A stretch of 64,000 nucleotides of DNA from Pseudomonas caricapapayae (GTDB lineage Bacteria > Pseudomonadota > Gammaproteobacteria > Pseudomonadales > Pseudomonadaceae), in assembly GCF_001400735.1 (NCBI RefSeq), contig NZ_LJPW01000161.1:59011-123010 (forward strand). The letters are read 5' to 3'. The notes under the pieces were generated by a model, which was given only the letters and a program-made list of their open reading frames with translations, was not told the DNA's origin and did not search any database. The stretch's first letter is position 1, and each line of letters opens with the position of its first letter. The translations under genes and the position numbers were made by a program. Positions 48,654-56,580 of the stretch are shown one piece after another.

Positions 48654-49796
48654 TTACAGATCGCCGAAGAAACGCTTCACACCCTCGAACCAGCCACTGG
48701 CCTTGGGAGAGTGGGATTCGTCGCTTTCAAGCGATGTACGGAACTCTTCGAGCAATTCACGCTGACGCTTGCTCAGGTTGACCGGGGTCTCGACTGCAAC
48801 GCGGCACATCAAGTCACCAGCACCACCGCCACGCACCGGAGCAACACCCTTGCCACGCAGGCGGAACTGCTTGCCGGTCTGAGTACCTTCGGGGATTTTC
48901 AGTTTGACGCGGCCGTCGAGCGTTGGCACTTCAAGCTCGCCACCCAATGCCGCATCGGTAAAGCTGATTGGCACTTCGCAGAACAGGTGCTTGCCGTCAC
49001 GCTGGAAGATCGCGTGTTCGCGCACATTGATCACAACATACAGGTCGCCGGTCGGTCCACCCTGAGCACCCGCCTCGCCTTCGCCGGACAGGCGAATGCG
49101 GTCACCGGTATCGACACCTGGCGGCACTTTGACGGACAGCGTCTTGGACTCTTCGACACGACCTTCGCCGTGGCACGAATCGCACGGGTCGGAAATGATC
49201 TTGCCGTGACCGTGGCAACGCGGGCAGGTTTGCTGCACAGAGAAGAAACCCTGCTGCATGCGGACCTGACCAATACCACCACACGTAGGGCAGGTAACAG
49301 GCGATGAGCCCTTCTTGGCACCGCTGCCATCGCATGGCTTGCAGTTGACCAGCGTCGGAACGCGGATATTCACGTTAGTACCGCGAACCGCCTCTTCCAG
49401 ATTCAGCTCCAGCGTATAACGCAAATCGCTGCCACGCTGGGCACCGCCACGACCGCCGCCGCCACCAGCACGGCCGCCGCCAAAGAAGTCACTGAACACA
49501 TCGCCGAAGATATCGGAGAAGTTGGCACCACCGGCACCACCACCAAAACCACCGCCGCCACCCATGCTCGGGTCGACACCGGCATGACCATACTGATCGT
49601 AGGCAGCGCGCTTGCTGGCGTCGGACAGCACTTCGTAGGCCTCATTGGCCTCTTTGAACAGCTCTTCCGATGCTTTGTCATCAGGGTTGCGGTCAGGGTG
49701 ATGCTTCATCGCCAGACGACGATAAGCCTTCTTCAGGTCCGCCTCGCTGGAGCCTCGCTCCACTCCCAACACTTCGTAATAATCACGCTTTGCCAT
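48654..49796 (-). CDS. dnaJ: DnaJ (Hsp40) co-chaperone
   Basis: Stimulates DnaK ATPase and delivers substrates. 380 residues from ATG 49796 (MAKRDYYEVLGVERG): J domain with HPD at 33-35, Gly/Phe-rich linker (GGGGGFGGGAGGANF), four zinc-binding repeats CKPCDGSG, CPTCGGIG, CPRCHGHG, CDSCHGEG (about 148-205), and C-terminal substrate domain. A longer in-frame start at 49850 is not supported. Third gene of grpE-dnaK-dnaJ. Confidence 0.98.
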   Translation of the reverse strand: MAKRDYYEVLGVERGSSEADLKKAYRRLAMKHHPDRNPDDKASEELFKEANEAYEVLSDASKRAAYDQYGHAGVDPSMGGGGGFGGGAGGANFSDIFGDVFSDFFGGGRAGGGGGRGGAQRGSDLRYTLELNLEEAVRGTNVNIRVPTLVNCKPCDGSGAKKGSSPVTCPTCGGIGQVRMQQGFFSVQQTCPRCHGHGKIISDPCDSCHGEGRVEESKTLSVKVPPGVDTGDRIRLSGEGEAGAQGGPTGDLYVVINVREHAIFQRDGKHLFCEVPISFTDAALGGELEVPTLDGRVKLKIPEGTQTGKQFRLRGKGVAPVRGGGAGDLMCRVAVETPVNLSKRQRELLEEFRTSLESDESHSPKASGWFEGVKRFFGDL

Positions 49797-50040
49797 AGTT
49801 CTTCCGCACTTTTGAGGACGTTTGGCGAAAGCTCTCCTGAGCCCCGCCAAACTCGTTGAGCCCCATACAGGCCCGGACCCAACTCACGTCGATTCAACGA
49901 TCCTGGTCTTCGTTCAACGGCCAGATGAATCGGCCGAGAAAGCGGCAGAATGATTCGCCACGCAGGAGCGTCGCGATCTTGCCACGAGGCATGCGGAGCG
50001 ACTCCACACGCCGAAATTTTTGCCTGTTCCAGACACGCCA

Positions 50041-50062
50041 ACGCGGGAGCAAGCTCCCGCGC
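50041..50062. repeat. REP-like palindrome in the dnaK-dnaJ gap
   Basis: CGCGGGAGC-AA-GCTCCCGCG, a near-perfect 20-base palindrome of the REP type common in Pseudomonas. It is the only clear structure in the 326-base gap 49797-50122; no gene or sigma-32 box was seen there. It may end most dnaK transcripts and lower dnaJ output. Confidence 0.65.
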
Positions 50063-50122
50063 GGCGACATCCTACCAGTCAACGCTCGAAAGAGGTCAAC
50101 CGGCGTTCAAGTGAGCCTGCGC

Positions 50123-52039
50123 TTACTTGTGGTCTTTCACTTCTTCGAACTCGGCATCGACAACGTCGTCAGCCTTGGCATTTTCTTCAGCCGGCTTGGC
50201 CGCTGCTTCAGGGTTTTCAGCCTGCTCGGCGTACATCTTCTGAGCAATTGGCGCGGAAACCTTCGACAGTTCTTCGACCTTGGCCTCAATGGCAGCCTTA
50301 TCGTCGCCCTTGATAGCGGCTTCCAGCGCAACCAGTGCGGCCTCTACTGCGGTTTTCTCTTCAGCGGTGACCTTGTCGCCCGCATCAGCGATCATCTTGC
50401 GAGTCGAGTGGACCAGCGCATCACCCTGGTTACGGGCAGAGGCCAGCTCTTCGAACTTGCGATCTTCTTCGGAGTTGACTTCAGCATCGCGAACCATCTG
50501 CTGAATCTCGTCCTCGGACAGGCCGGAGTTGGCCTTGATCACGATGGACTGCTGCTTGCCGGTAGCCTTGTCTTTCGCGCCAACGTGCAGAATGCCGTTT
50601 GCGTCGATGTCGAAGGTCACTTCGATCTGTGGCACACCACGTGGAGCAGGTGGAATCTCGGCCAGGTCGAACTTGCCCAGAGACTTGTTCTGACCGGCTT
50701 GCTTACGCTCACCCTGCAGTACGTGAATGGTTACCGCGTTCTGGTTGTCATCGGCCGTCGAGAACACCTGGGATTTCTTGGTAGGAATCGTGGTGTTCTT
50801 CTCGATCAGCGCAGTCATCACGCCGCCCATGGTTTCGATACCCAGAGTCAGCGGGCTGACGTCGAGCAGCAGAACGTCTTTGACATCACCAGCCAACACG
50901 GCGCCCTGGATGGCAGCACCCATGGCAACGGCTTCGTCGGGGTTGACGTCTTTACGCGCTTCTTTACCGAAGAACTCGGTAACCAGCTTCTGAACCAGCG
51001 GCATACGCGTCTGGCCACCGACCAGAATCACGTCGTTGATCTTACTTCTGTCGATACCAGCATCTTTAAGCGCCATTTCGCACGGGGCGATGGTGCGCTG
51101 AACCAGGTCTTCAACCAGCGATTCCAGCTTGGAGCGCGAAATTTTCACGACCAGATGCTTTGGACCGGTTGCATCTGCAGTGATGTACGGCAGGTTGACT
51201 TCGGTCTGAGTGCTGGAAGACAACTCGATCTTGGCTTTTTCAGCAGCTTCTTTCAGACGCTGCATCGCCAACGGATCGCCCTTGAGGTTCATGCCGCTTT
51301 CTTTCTTGAATTCGTCGACGAAGTAGTCGATCAGACGAATATCAAAGTCTTCACCACCCAGGAAGGTGTCGCCGTTGGTGGCCAACACTTCGAACTGGTG
51401 CTCACCATCGACTTCGGCAATCTCGATGACCGACACGTCGAAAGTACCGCCACCCAGGTCATAAACGATGACGGTGTGGTCGCCCTTGGCCTTGTCCATA
51501 CCGTAAGCCAGAGCGGCCGCGGTAGGCTCGTTGATGATGCGCTTGACGTCCAGACCGGCGATACGGCCAGCGTCCTTGGTTGCCTGACGCTGACTATCGT
51601 TGAAGTAGGCCGGAACGGTGATGACCGCTTCGGTAACCGCTTCACCGAGATAGTCTTCGGCGGTCTTTTTCATTTTCTTCAGGATTTCGGCGGAAATCTG
51701 AGGAGGCGCCATTTTCTGGCCATTCACTTCAACCCAGGCGTCACCGTTGTCAGCCTTGACGATCTTGTAAGGGACCATCTGGATGTCTTTCTGAACGACA
51801 TCTTCTTCAAACTTGCGACCGATCAGACGCTTCACCGCATACAGCGTGTTGTGCGGGTTGGTAACGGCCTGACGCTTGGCGGACTGACCCACCAGAATCT
51901 CGCCATCGTTGGCATAAGCAATGATCGAAGGTGTGGTACGAGTACCTTCTGCGTTCTCGATAACCTTGACGTTACCGTTTTCCAGAATGGAGACGCAGGA
52001 GTTGGTAGTCCCCAGGTCGATACCGATAATTCTGCCCAT
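50123..52039 (-). CDS. dnaK: DnaK (Hsp70) chaperone
   Basis: ATP-dependent chaperone. 638 residues from ATG 52039 (MGRIIGIDLGTTNSCVSIL): nucleotide-binding domain with phosphate-1 loop and IVYDLGGGTFDVSVIE, the linker DVLLLDVSPLTLGIE near 390, substrate-binding domain and a lid ending in acidic DVVDAEFEEVKD. Has its own sigma-32 promoter (52127-52155) besides that of grpE. Confidence 0.98.
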   Translation of the reverse strand: MGRIIGIDLGTTNSCVSILENGNVKVIENAEGTRTTPSIIAYANDGEILVGQSAKRQAVTNPHNTLYAVKRLIGRKFEEDVVQKDIQMVPYKIVKADNGDAWVEVNGQKMAPPQISAEILKKMKKTAEDYLGEAVTEAVITVPAYFNDSQRQATKDAGRIAGLDVKRIINEPTAAALAYGMDKAKGDHTVIVYDLGGGTFDVSVIEIAEVDGEHQFEVLATNGDTFLGGEDFDIRLIDYFVDEFKKESGMNLKGDPLAMQRLKEAAEKAKIELSSSTQTEVNLPYITADATGPKHLVVKISRSKLESLVEDLVQRTIAPCEMALKDAGIDRSKINDVILVGGQTRMPLVQKLVTEFFGKEARKDVNPDEAVAMGAAIQGAVLAGDVKDVLLLDVSPLTLGIETMGGVMTALIEKNTTIPTKKSQVFSTADDNQNAVTIHVLQGERKQAGQNKSLGKFDLAEIPPAPRGVPQIEVTFDIDANGILHVGAKDKATGKQQSIVIKANSGLSEDEIQQMVRDAEVNSEEDRKFEELASARNQGDALVHSTRKMIADAGDKVTAEEKTAVEAALVALEAAIKGDDKAAIEAKVEELSKVSAPIAQKMYAEQAENPEAAAKPAEENAKADDVVDAEFEEVKDHK

Positions 52040-52126
52040 CTTTGACTCTCCCGAAACTTGCAAAACTTGGATGTGGTTGCCGCCGGTGCGCTTACACCGT
52101 GCGGTAGCTCTTAAACGCTTGACCTT

Positions 52127-52155
52127 TAAATGGGGGCCTTACAGCTGATTTCAAG
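52127..52155 (-). promoter_or_regulatory. Sigma-32 heat-shock promoter of dnaK
   Basis: Minus strand CTTGAAA, 13 bases, CCCCATTTA: exact match to the textbook E. coli sigma-32 consensus. The -35 box overlaps the grpE stop codon (TGA lies inside CTTGAAA). Predicted transcript starts about 80 bases before dnaK. Confidence 0.93.
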
Positions 52156-52714
52156 CCTGCTCGTTGATTGACGGCGTTGCAGGCGATGGTGCCTTGCTGA
52201 CCACGACCATGGCCGGACGCAGCAGACGACCATTAAGCTGATAACCCTTCTGGAATACCTTGAGCACTGTATTGGGCTCGACGTCGGTACTTTCCTGCAT
52301 GGCCATCGCCTGGTGCTGATCGGCACTGAACGGCTGGCCATGCGGATCGATGGCTTCCAGCTGATAACGCTTGAGGGTGTCCTGGAACATCTTCAAGGTC
52401 AGCTCGATGCCTTCACGCATGGGGCGAATGCTTTCATCGTCCGGACTGGACAGATCAAGGCCTCGCTCCAGGCTGTCGATGATCGGCAACAGATCACCGG
52501 CAAATTTTTCCAGCGCAAACTTGTGCGCTTTTTCAACATCCTGTTCGGCACGGCGGCGGACATTCTGCAGATCCGCAGCCACGCGAAGGGATTGGTCCTG
52601 CGCAGCAGCCAGTTGCTCTTCGAGCACCTGCACGCGGGTTGTCAGATCTTCACCCACGCCCGCCTCGGCAGCCTGATCCTGAGCCTGCGCATCCAGATTC
52701 TGTTCGTCAGCCAT
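52151..52714 (-). CDS. grpE: GrpE nucleotide-exchange factor
   Basis: Exchanges ADP for ATP on DnaK. 187 residues: acidic/Gln-rich N-terminus, long coiled-coil (VLEEQLAAAQDQSLRVAADL, NVRRRAEQDVEKAHKFALEK), then the beta-rich head (NTVLKVFQKGYQLNGRLLRP AMVVVSK region). First gene of the heat-shock cluster, with a sigma-32 promoter 53-81 bases upstream. Confidence 0.96.
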   Translation of the reverse strand: MADEQNLDAQAQDQAAEAGVGEDLTTRVQVLEEQLAAAQDQSLRVAADLQNVRRRAEQDVEKAHKFALEKFAGDLLPIIDSLERGLDLSSPDDESIRPMREGIELTLKMFQDTLKRYQLEAIDPHGQPFSADQHQAMAMQESTDVEPNTVLKVFQKGYQLNGRLLRPAMVVVSKAPSPATPSINEQA

Positions 52715-52766
52715 ACATGTTCTCCTCTAAAAACGTCCGCGATCCCGATTCGCGCTTCTGCCCACC

Positions 52767-52795
52767 TATATGGGATCGGAATTTCCGGCTTCAAG
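52767..52795 (-). promoter_or_regulatory. Sigma-32 heat-shock promoter of grpE
   Basis: Minus strand CTTGAAG, 13 bases, TCCCATATA: one mismatch in each box relative to CTTGAAA-N13-CCCCATNTA. Predicted start near 52760, about 45 bases before the grpE ATG. Confidence 0.85.
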
Positions 52796-52924
52796 GGTTT
52801 CATGCGATCGAGATACGCATTCCCTGACAAATAATCCGGATTCCAGGGCAGCGAAAAATTGCGACCTGACACAAGAGCGACTAAAAACTACTGCAAACCG
52901 ATCAAATCGAGCTAAGCGAGGGCA

Positions 52925-52954
52925 TTGTCAGAGACAAATAAAACACTGTATAAA
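52925..52954 (+). promoter_or_regulatory. Promoter of recN
   Basis: TTGTCA, 18 bases, TATAAA; the -10 lies inside the LexA box, the usual way LexA blocks recN. The -35 sits in a small dyad TTGTC-AGA-GACAA. Confidence 0.7.
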
Positions 52955-52961
52955 TAACCAG
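52946..52961 (+). promoter_or_regulatory. LexA (SOS) box of recN
   Basis: CTG-TATAAATAAC-CAG, the CTG-N10-CAG SOS operator with an AT-rich centre, 24 bases upstream of the recN ATG and overlapping the -10 box. Confidence 0.92.
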
Positions 52962-52984
52962 ACAAACAGCCCGGGAGCCGCTCA

Positions 52985-54658
52985 ATGCTGGTGCACCTTT
53001 CCGTACACAACTACGCCATTGTCGAACACCTTGACCTTGAACTGGATCGAGGCATGAGCGTCATCACTGGCGAAACCGGTGCCGGCAAGTCGATCATGCT
53101 CGACGCCCTGGGCCTCACGCTGGGCGACCGTGCCGACAGCGGCGTGGTCAGGCCGGGTGCCGACAAGGCCGACATCCTGGCCACCTTCGACCTGTGCGAC
53201 ATTCCCGAGGCTCAGACCTGGCTGAAAGAGCGCGATCTGGACAACGACGGTCCCTGCATCCTGCGCCGGGTGATTACTGCCGAAGGTCGTTCCCGCTCTT
53301 ATATCAATGGCTCGCCCTGCCCTCAGGGTGACCTGAAAGCGCTGGGCGAACTGCTCATCGATATCCACAGCCAGCATGAGCATCAGTCGCTGCTCAAGAC
53401 CGATACTCACCGGCGCCTGCTGGACGAATACGCAGGTGCGACCGATCTGGCCCGACAGGTACACCTCGCCGCGCAGCGCTGGCGGCAAACGCGTCAGGAG
53501 CTTGAGCGCCTTTCCAACTCAGGGGACGAGCAGCGCGCACGTCATCAGCTGTTGAGCTATCAGCTCGAAGAGCTTGAAAGCCTCAGCCTGGGCGAAAACG
53601 AGCTTGAACAGCTGGAACAGGAACACAAGGACCTGACCAACGCCGAAAGCCTCCTGAGCATTTGCCGACAGGTGGTCGAGCAGTGCAGTGAAAGCGATTC
53701 CGGCAATGTGCTCAATGCCCTGACCGCCAGCCTGCATCGGCTCGGCAGCGTAGACCACTCGCCATCCGCCCTGAGCGAGGCCACCGGCTTGCTGTCCAGC
53801 GCACAAATCCAGGTAGAAGAAGCCGTAGGCGAGCTGAACCGCTTTCTGGATCACTTCGATGCCGACCCGGCCAGGCTGCAACAACTCGAAGAGCGCCTTG
53901 ATGCCATCTACACGCTGGCGCGCAAGCACCGCATCCAGCCAGGCGAAGTGGCGACGCTGCAACAAAAGCTGCTGGATGAAATAGAAACCCTGAATGCCAA
54001 CGACGAATCCATCGAGCGCCTGCAACACGAAGTTCAGGCATTTGCCCGGCATTATCAGGACAAGGCCCGTGAGCTGAGCGACCTGCGCCGCAATTCGGCA
54101 ACGACACTGGCCAGCGCTGTAGAGCAGGAAATCCATCGACTGGGCATGCCCGGCGGTCGCTTCCAGATCGACCTCAAAGCCAACGCCAGTGCAGAACCAT
54201 CACCTCATGGCCTGGAGCAGGTAGAGCTACTGGTCAGTGCCAACCCCGGCCAACCCCTCAAGGCGCTGGCGAAAGTCGCGTCGGGTGGCGAACTGTCGCG
54301 TATCAGCCTTGCGATTCAGGTCATCACCGCACAAACCTCACGGGTACCGACGCTGGTATTCGATGAAGTCGATGTGGGTATCGGCGGGCCGACTGCCGAA
54401 ATCGTAGGGCAATTGCTACGTCGCCTGGGCGAGCGCGGCCAGGTCATGACCGTCACTCACTTGCCACAGGTTGCGGCCCAGGGTCATCAACATCTGTTTG
54501 TGCACAAGGTAAGGGACAACGATGCAACGCGCACCGCAGTCTCCAAACTCAGCAAAACTGAACGTATAGAAGAAGTGGCTCGAATGCTGGGCGGCATCGA
54601 CCTGACCAGGGAATCTCTGGCGCACGCCAAAAAGATGGTCGTTACGGCTAAAAGCTGA
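52985..54658 (+). CDS. recN: DNA repair protein RecN (SMC-like)
   Basis: SOS-induced SMC-family ATPase that holds broken DNA ends or sister chromatids. 557 residues: Walker A GETGAGKS at 29-36, a long central coiled coil (about 160-370), signature SGGELSRISLAIQ and Walker B TLVFDEVDVGIGG near 455. ATG 52985 follows GGGAG. Convergent with fur; a strong terminator lies between. Confidence 0.97.
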   Translation: MLVHLSVHNYAIVEHLDLELDRGMSVITGETGAGKSIMLDALGLTLGDRADSGVVRPGADKADILATFDLCDIPEAQTWLKERDLDNDGPCILRRVITAEGRSRSYINGSPCPQGDLKALGELLIDIHSQHEHQSLLKTDTHRRLLDEYAGATDLARQVHLAAQRWRQTRQELERLSNSGDEQRARHQLLSYQLEELESLSLGENELEQLEQEHKDLTNAESLLSICRQVVEQCSESDSGNVLNALTASLHRLGSVDHSPSALSEATGLLSSAQIQVEEAVGELNRFLDHFDADPARLQQLEERLDAIYTLARKHRIQPGEVATLQQKLLDEIETLNANDESIERLQHEVQAFARHYQDKARELSDLRRNSATTLASAVEQEIHRLGMPGGRFQIDLKANASAEPSPHGLEQVELLVSANPGQPLKALAKVASGGELSRISLAIQVITAQTSRVPTLVFDEVDVGIGGPTAEIVGQLLRRLGERGQVMTVTHLPQVAAQGHQHLFVHKVRDNDATRTAVSKLSKTERIEEVARMLGGIDLTRESLAHAKKMVVTAKS

Positions 54659-54690
54659 GTCCAGACCAGAAAGCTGAGTCATGGAAAGCA

Positions 54691-54716
54691 CAAAGGCGAC
54701 CCCGGGTCGCCTTTGT
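54691..54716. terminator. Bidirectional terminator between recN and fur
   Basis: Stem CAAAGGCGACC / GGTCGCCTTTG around a CCG-type loop, serving both convergent genes. Confidence 0.88.
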
Positions 54717-54738
54717 TGCTGGTTTTACGCCGTCTGGC

Positions 54739-55146
54739 TTACGCCTTCTTGTTGCGGACGTAAAGCACCAGATTGTGGTCCACCAGGTCGAAACCGTGTC
54801 TTTCGACAATGGCTTTTTGAAGCTTCTCGATCTCTTCGTCGAAGAACTCGATCACCTCGCCTGACTCCACGTTGACCATATGGTCGTGATGGCCGCCATC
54901 AGCCAGTTCAAACACAGCATGACCGCCGTCGAAATTGTGGCGCACCACCAATCCAGCAGCTTCAAACTGGGTCAGGACACGGTAAACCGTGGCCAGGCCG
55001 ACGTCCTCGCTAGCCTCCATAAGCGCCTTGTAGACATCCTCGGCACTCATGTGGCGCTGCTCGGCAGAATCGAGCATTTGGAGTATTTTAACCCTTGGTA
55101 GGGTTACCTTGAGTCCTGCTTTACGTAGTTCGCTATTTTCAACCAT
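54739..55146 (-). CDS. fur: Fur, ferric uptake regulator
   Basis: Fe(II)-dependent repressor of siderophore and iron-uptake genes. 135 residues from ATG 55146 (MVENSELRKAGLKVTLPRVK): winged helix (VYKALMEASEDVGLATVYRV) and dimerisation/metal domain with GGHHDHMVNVESGE. No cysteine occurs in the whole protein; the structural CxxC pairs of E. coli Fur are absent (VESGE in place of CLDCG), as known for Pseudomonas Fur. An in-frame start 96 bases upstream would overlap the bamE promoter region and is rejected. Divergent from bamE. Confidence 0.97.
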   Translation of the reverse strand: MVENSELRKAGLKVTLPRVKILQMLDSAEQRHMSAEDVYKALMEASEDVGLATVYRVLTQFEAAGLVVRHNFDGGHAVFELADGGHHDHMVNVESGEVIEFFDEEIEKLQKAIVERHGFDLVDHNLVLYVRNKKA

Positions 55147-55244
55147 GGTCAGCTTTCTCGCAGACGCTGCTTCGCAGCTTCTCTTAATGCAGGTATGATC
55201 GGGGTTTACGTTGTCCCAGCCAAGATAGTGGAAGTCGCCCACCG

Positions 55245-55766
55245 ATGCAAAACACCAAGCTCTTGCTAACCAGTTTCACCTTCGTGGGACTGCTCGCACT
55301 CGCCGGTTGTTCATTCCCCGGGGTTTACAAAATCGACATCCAGCAGGGTAATGTCGTCACGCAGGACATGATAGACCAGTTACGCCCCGGAATGACCCGA
55401 CGGCAAGTACGGTTTATCATGGGTAACCCCCTGTTGACCGACACTTTCCACTCCGATCGGTGGGATTACCTGTACAGCCTGCAGCCAGGTGGCGGTGAAC
55501 GCCAGCAGGAGCGTGTCAGCCTAATATTCAACGGCAATGACCAGCTTGTGAGCCTGTCTGGCGACTTTATGCCCGGTGTCAGCCGCGATGAAGCCATTCT
55601 TGGCAAAGGCAGCGATACCACTGCCCCGGTAGAGAATCAGCCTGAGCAGAAACCTGAAGAACCGGCCAAGCCAGGCTCGTTGCTGGACAAGATCCAGAAA
55701 GACGTGGACAGCGTCGAGACCGTACCTGTCCCGACCCAAGAGCCTCTGGACACCAACTCTCGTTAG
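55245..55766 (+). CDS. bamE: BamE/OmlA, outer-membrane assembly lipoprotein
   Basis: Lipoprotein subunit of the BAM complex that inserts beta-barrel proteins. 173 residues: lipoprotein signal ending LLALAGC (Cys22), SmpA/OmlA domain with YKIDIQQGNVVTQDMIDQLR, GMTRRQVRFIMGNPLLTD and DYLYSLQPGG; a Pro/Glu-rich C-tail longer than in E. coli. Divergent from fur with a 98-base shared region, the well-known Pseudomonas fur-omlA arrangement. Confidence 0.95.
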   Translation: MQNTKLLLTSFTFVGLLALAGCSFPGVYKIDIQQGNVVTQDMIDQLRPGMTRRQVRFIMGNPLLTDTFHSDRWDYLYSLQPGGGERQQERVSLIFNGNDQLVSLSGDFMPGVSRDEAILGKGSDTTAPVENQPEQKPEEPAKPGSLLDKIQKDVDSVETVPVPTQEPLDTNSR

Positions 55767-55782
55767 TCCACAAGCGCTCGAA

Positions 55783-55809
55783 AAAAAGCCCGGCATGCCG
55801 GGCTTTTTT
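55783..55809. terminator. Bidirectional terminator between bamE and rnfH
   Basis: Self-complementary stem AAAAAAAGCCCGGC / GCCGGGCTTTTTT around AT; T-runs on both strands. Confidence 0.93.
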
Positions 55810-55831
55810 ATACCTTTCGTTCAGTCAGCGT

Positions 55832-56146
55832 TCAGCCGGGGAGCGTTCGTTTCTCTCGCGCTCTGGCGGCGCGCAAACGCCGGATCTCCATGGGATCTGC
55901 CAGCAACGGGCGATAAATCTCTATTCGCTCACCCGCCTCCAGCACCCGCGCGGAAGGATCGACGACCACCTTGCCGAAGATGCCCACAGCACAGTGCGCC
56001 AGATCCAGTTCGGGGAACTCCCGCTCCATACCGCTGAGTTCAAGCGCCTGACGCACCGAAGACCCTGCCGGGACCTCTACCGCCATCAACACCTGGCGAT
56101 GCACAGAGGCGTAAACCACCTCGATCTGAATCGTAGCTTCAGCCAT
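55832..56146 (-). CDS. rnfH: RnfH-family ubiquitin-like-fold protein
   Basis: 104-residue beta-grasp protein of the RnfH/UPF0125 family (IQIEVVYASVHRQVLMAVEV, GIFGKVVVDPSARVLEAGER, IEIYRPLLADPMEIRRLRAA). Exact function unknown. Overlaps the 3' end of ratA by eight bases, the common ratA-rnfH pairing. Confidence 0.9.
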   Translation of the reverse strand: MAEATIQIEVVYASVHRQVLMAVEVPAGSSVRQALELSGMEREFPELDLAHCAVGIFGKVVVDPSARVLEAGERIEIYRPLLADPMEIRRLRAARAREKRTLPG

Positions 56147-56573
56147 GCAGCTCTTTCGCCCGCTGGCAGAATGCGTCTACCAGCGTATTGGCCGCCTGAT
56201 TGAACAGTGGCCCTAGCGTGGCGCGAACGATAGTGCCCGCATAATCGAAGGACAGATCCAGGCTGATCTTGCAGGCTTTTTCGCCTAGCGGTTTGAACGT
56301 CCAGACCCCATGAAATTGCTCGAAAGGCCCCTCAACCAGGTCCATCACGATGGACTCGCCAGGCACGAGCGTGTTGCGCGTCATGAACTTCTGACTCAGA
56401 CCGCCCTTGGCGATCTCCAGGCTGGCGCGCATCTGCGCTTCACTGGCCTCAAGCACGGTAGCCGAGGAGCACCACGGCAGAAACTCGGGATAACGGGCCA
56501 CATCATTGACCAGGTCATAAAGAAACCCGGCCGGGTACGGCAGTAAAGCAGAACGTTGTATATGCGTAGTCAT
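56139..56573 (-). CDS. ratA: RatA/Coq10-like START-domain protein
   Basis: 144 residues of the polyketide-cyclase/START fold: RSALLPYPAGFLYDLVNDVA, YPEFLPWCSSATVLE and FDYAGTIVRATLGPLFNQAA. Described as ribosome-associating toxin RatA in E. coli but equally similar to the ubiquinone-chaperone Coq10; which role applies here is unsettled. ATG 56573 (MTTHIQRSALL) is the family start. Coupled with rnfH. Confidence 0.87.
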   Translation of the reverse strand: MTTHIQRSALLPYPAGFLYDLVNDVARYPEFLPWCSSATVLEASEAQMRASLEIAKGGLSQKFMTRNTLVPGESIVMDLVEGPFEQFHGVWTFKPLGEKACKISLDLSFDYAGTIVRATLGPLFNQAANTLVDAFCQRAKELHG

Positions 56574-56580
56574 GTGAGCG

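Noticed and set aside
49797..50122. Separate sigma-32 promoter for dnaJ
   Set aside because: ACTTGAAC occurs just after the dnaK stop but no CCCCAT-type -10 lies at the right distance.
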